A stretch of 6,023 nt of DNA from Thermococcus sp. (GTDB lineage Archaea; Methanobacteriota_B; Thermococci; Thermococcales; Thermococcaceae). The position numbers and the translations under genes are program-made. This document shows, one piece after another, positions 5,579 to 6,023 of this stretch (position 1 is the first letter of the stretch; each line of letters starts with the position of its first letter). The notes beneath the pieces were generated by a model that had not been told where the DNA came from, searched no databases, and was given only the letters and a program-made list of their open reading frames with translations. Location: assembly GCA_027065835.1 (NCBI GenBank), contig JAMONK010000223.1, positions 1 to 6,023 on the forward strand. Reading direction: 5' to 3'.

Positions 5579-6023
5579 AGGGGCAGCTCACCCCACGCAA
5601 CATCTATGGTCTCTGGGGTGCGGTAGATAAAGGCCGCCTGCCCTTTGTGAACGTGCTTTCTCATCGGGCCGGGGGGGACACCGTTGGCTTCATACAGGAC
5701 GCTCTGCGTATCCGGGTCATGGTAGAGGAGCAGCGTTGGGCCGGCGAGGTTCATAATTGAATCGATGGCGTACTGCGTGGCGAGTATCGTAACCCGCCTT
5801 CTCATCGGCCTCGTTATCAGGGGGATGGCGGCTCCCCCAATCTCACTGTACGCGAGAACAGCAGCGTCGTTGACACCTATGACGGTGTTGCGCCTCTTTC
5901 TAACCACGGCGCTCACGATGAGAAACGCCATGCCTGCCACCGTTACGCTGTAGGTTTCACCGAGGTTCACCAAGAGGTTCTTCCCAAATTCCGGGGGCTT
6001 CCCCGAATAAAAGGCCTCGTCCA
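5575..6023 (-). CDS. Unrecognised protein, 5' end at or beyond window edge
   Basis: An open frame of 148 complete codons plus a partial one reaches the right edge. The last two bases read TG on the minus strand, so the codon that crosses the edge could be the start (xTG followed by DEAFYSGK), or the gene may continue further. In-frame TTG and GTG codons at 5968-5973 are later alternatives without a good ribosome-binding site. I do not recognise a family. The protein begins with a short polar region, then a hydrophobic strand-like stretch (TVAGMAFLIVSAVV) and a basic VRKRRN. A glycine/alanine-rich segment (AYSEIGGAAIPL), RPMRRRV and a C-terminal beta-rich part with YHDPDTQ and GVPPGPMRKHVH follow. 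The hydrophobic part is too short and too near charges to be a confident membrane helix. Its TAA stop (5575-5577) overlaps the sufS TAG tail to tail. No function is proposed. Confidence 0.75.
   Translation of the reverse strand, partial: DEAFYSGKPPEFGKNLLVNLGETYSVTVAGMAFLIVSAVVRKRRNTVIGVNDAAVLAYSEIGGAAIPLITRPMRRRVTILATQYAIDSIMNLAGPTLLLYHDPDTQSVLYEANGVPPGPMRKHVHKGQAAFIYRTPETIDVAWGELPL

Overview
The window looks like a hyperthermophilic euryarchaeon of the order Thermococcales, most likely a GC-rich Thermococcus. The evidence is a tungsten aldehyde:ferredoxin oxidoreductase that keeps the Pyrococcus furiosus AOR residue numbering almost exactly, next to its radical SAM partner gene. The promoters are archaeal (purine-rich BRE plus TATA), the Shine-Dalgarno sites are of GGAGG/GGTGAT type, and the genes are tightly packed.

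Left part (1-3034, minus strand): aor, missing only its last few codons at the window edge, is preceded by cmo, a radical SAM/SPASM-like protein predicted to mature or modify the tungsten cofactor enzyme. A 106-bp spacer separates them. AOR is a cytoplasmic iron-sulfur and tungstopterin enzyme that oxidises aldehydes from amino acid and sugar fermentation and passes electrons to ferredoxin.

Middle (3035-4088): a spacer with the cmo promoter and a T-rich likely terminator, then upp (uracil phosphoribosyltransferase, pyrimidine salvage) on the minus strand with its own promoter. Next is a 199-bp divergent intergenic region with two outward-facing TATA boxes. An operator-like palindrome lies almost exactly midway between them.

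Right part (4089-5578, plus strand): a two-gene unit. A small protein of about 97 residues overlaps the next start codon by 4 nt (ATGA), and the second gene is a SufS-type cysteine desulfurase. The small protein is not a family I can name with confidence, but its sequence pattern resembles one half-repeat of the TATA-binding protein fold.

Right edge (5575-6023, minus strand): an unrecognised protein, open or starting exactly at the window edge. Its stop codon overlaps the desulfurase stop tail to tail.

Common thread: sulfur from cysteine desulfurases is needed for Fe-S clusters and for the dithiolene of the pterin cofactor, both of which AOR needs, and cmo acts on the same enzyme class. That the two units cooperate is an inference from proximity only, because upp with its own promoter lies between them. 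Several long open frames opposite these genes are antisense shadows and were not annotated.
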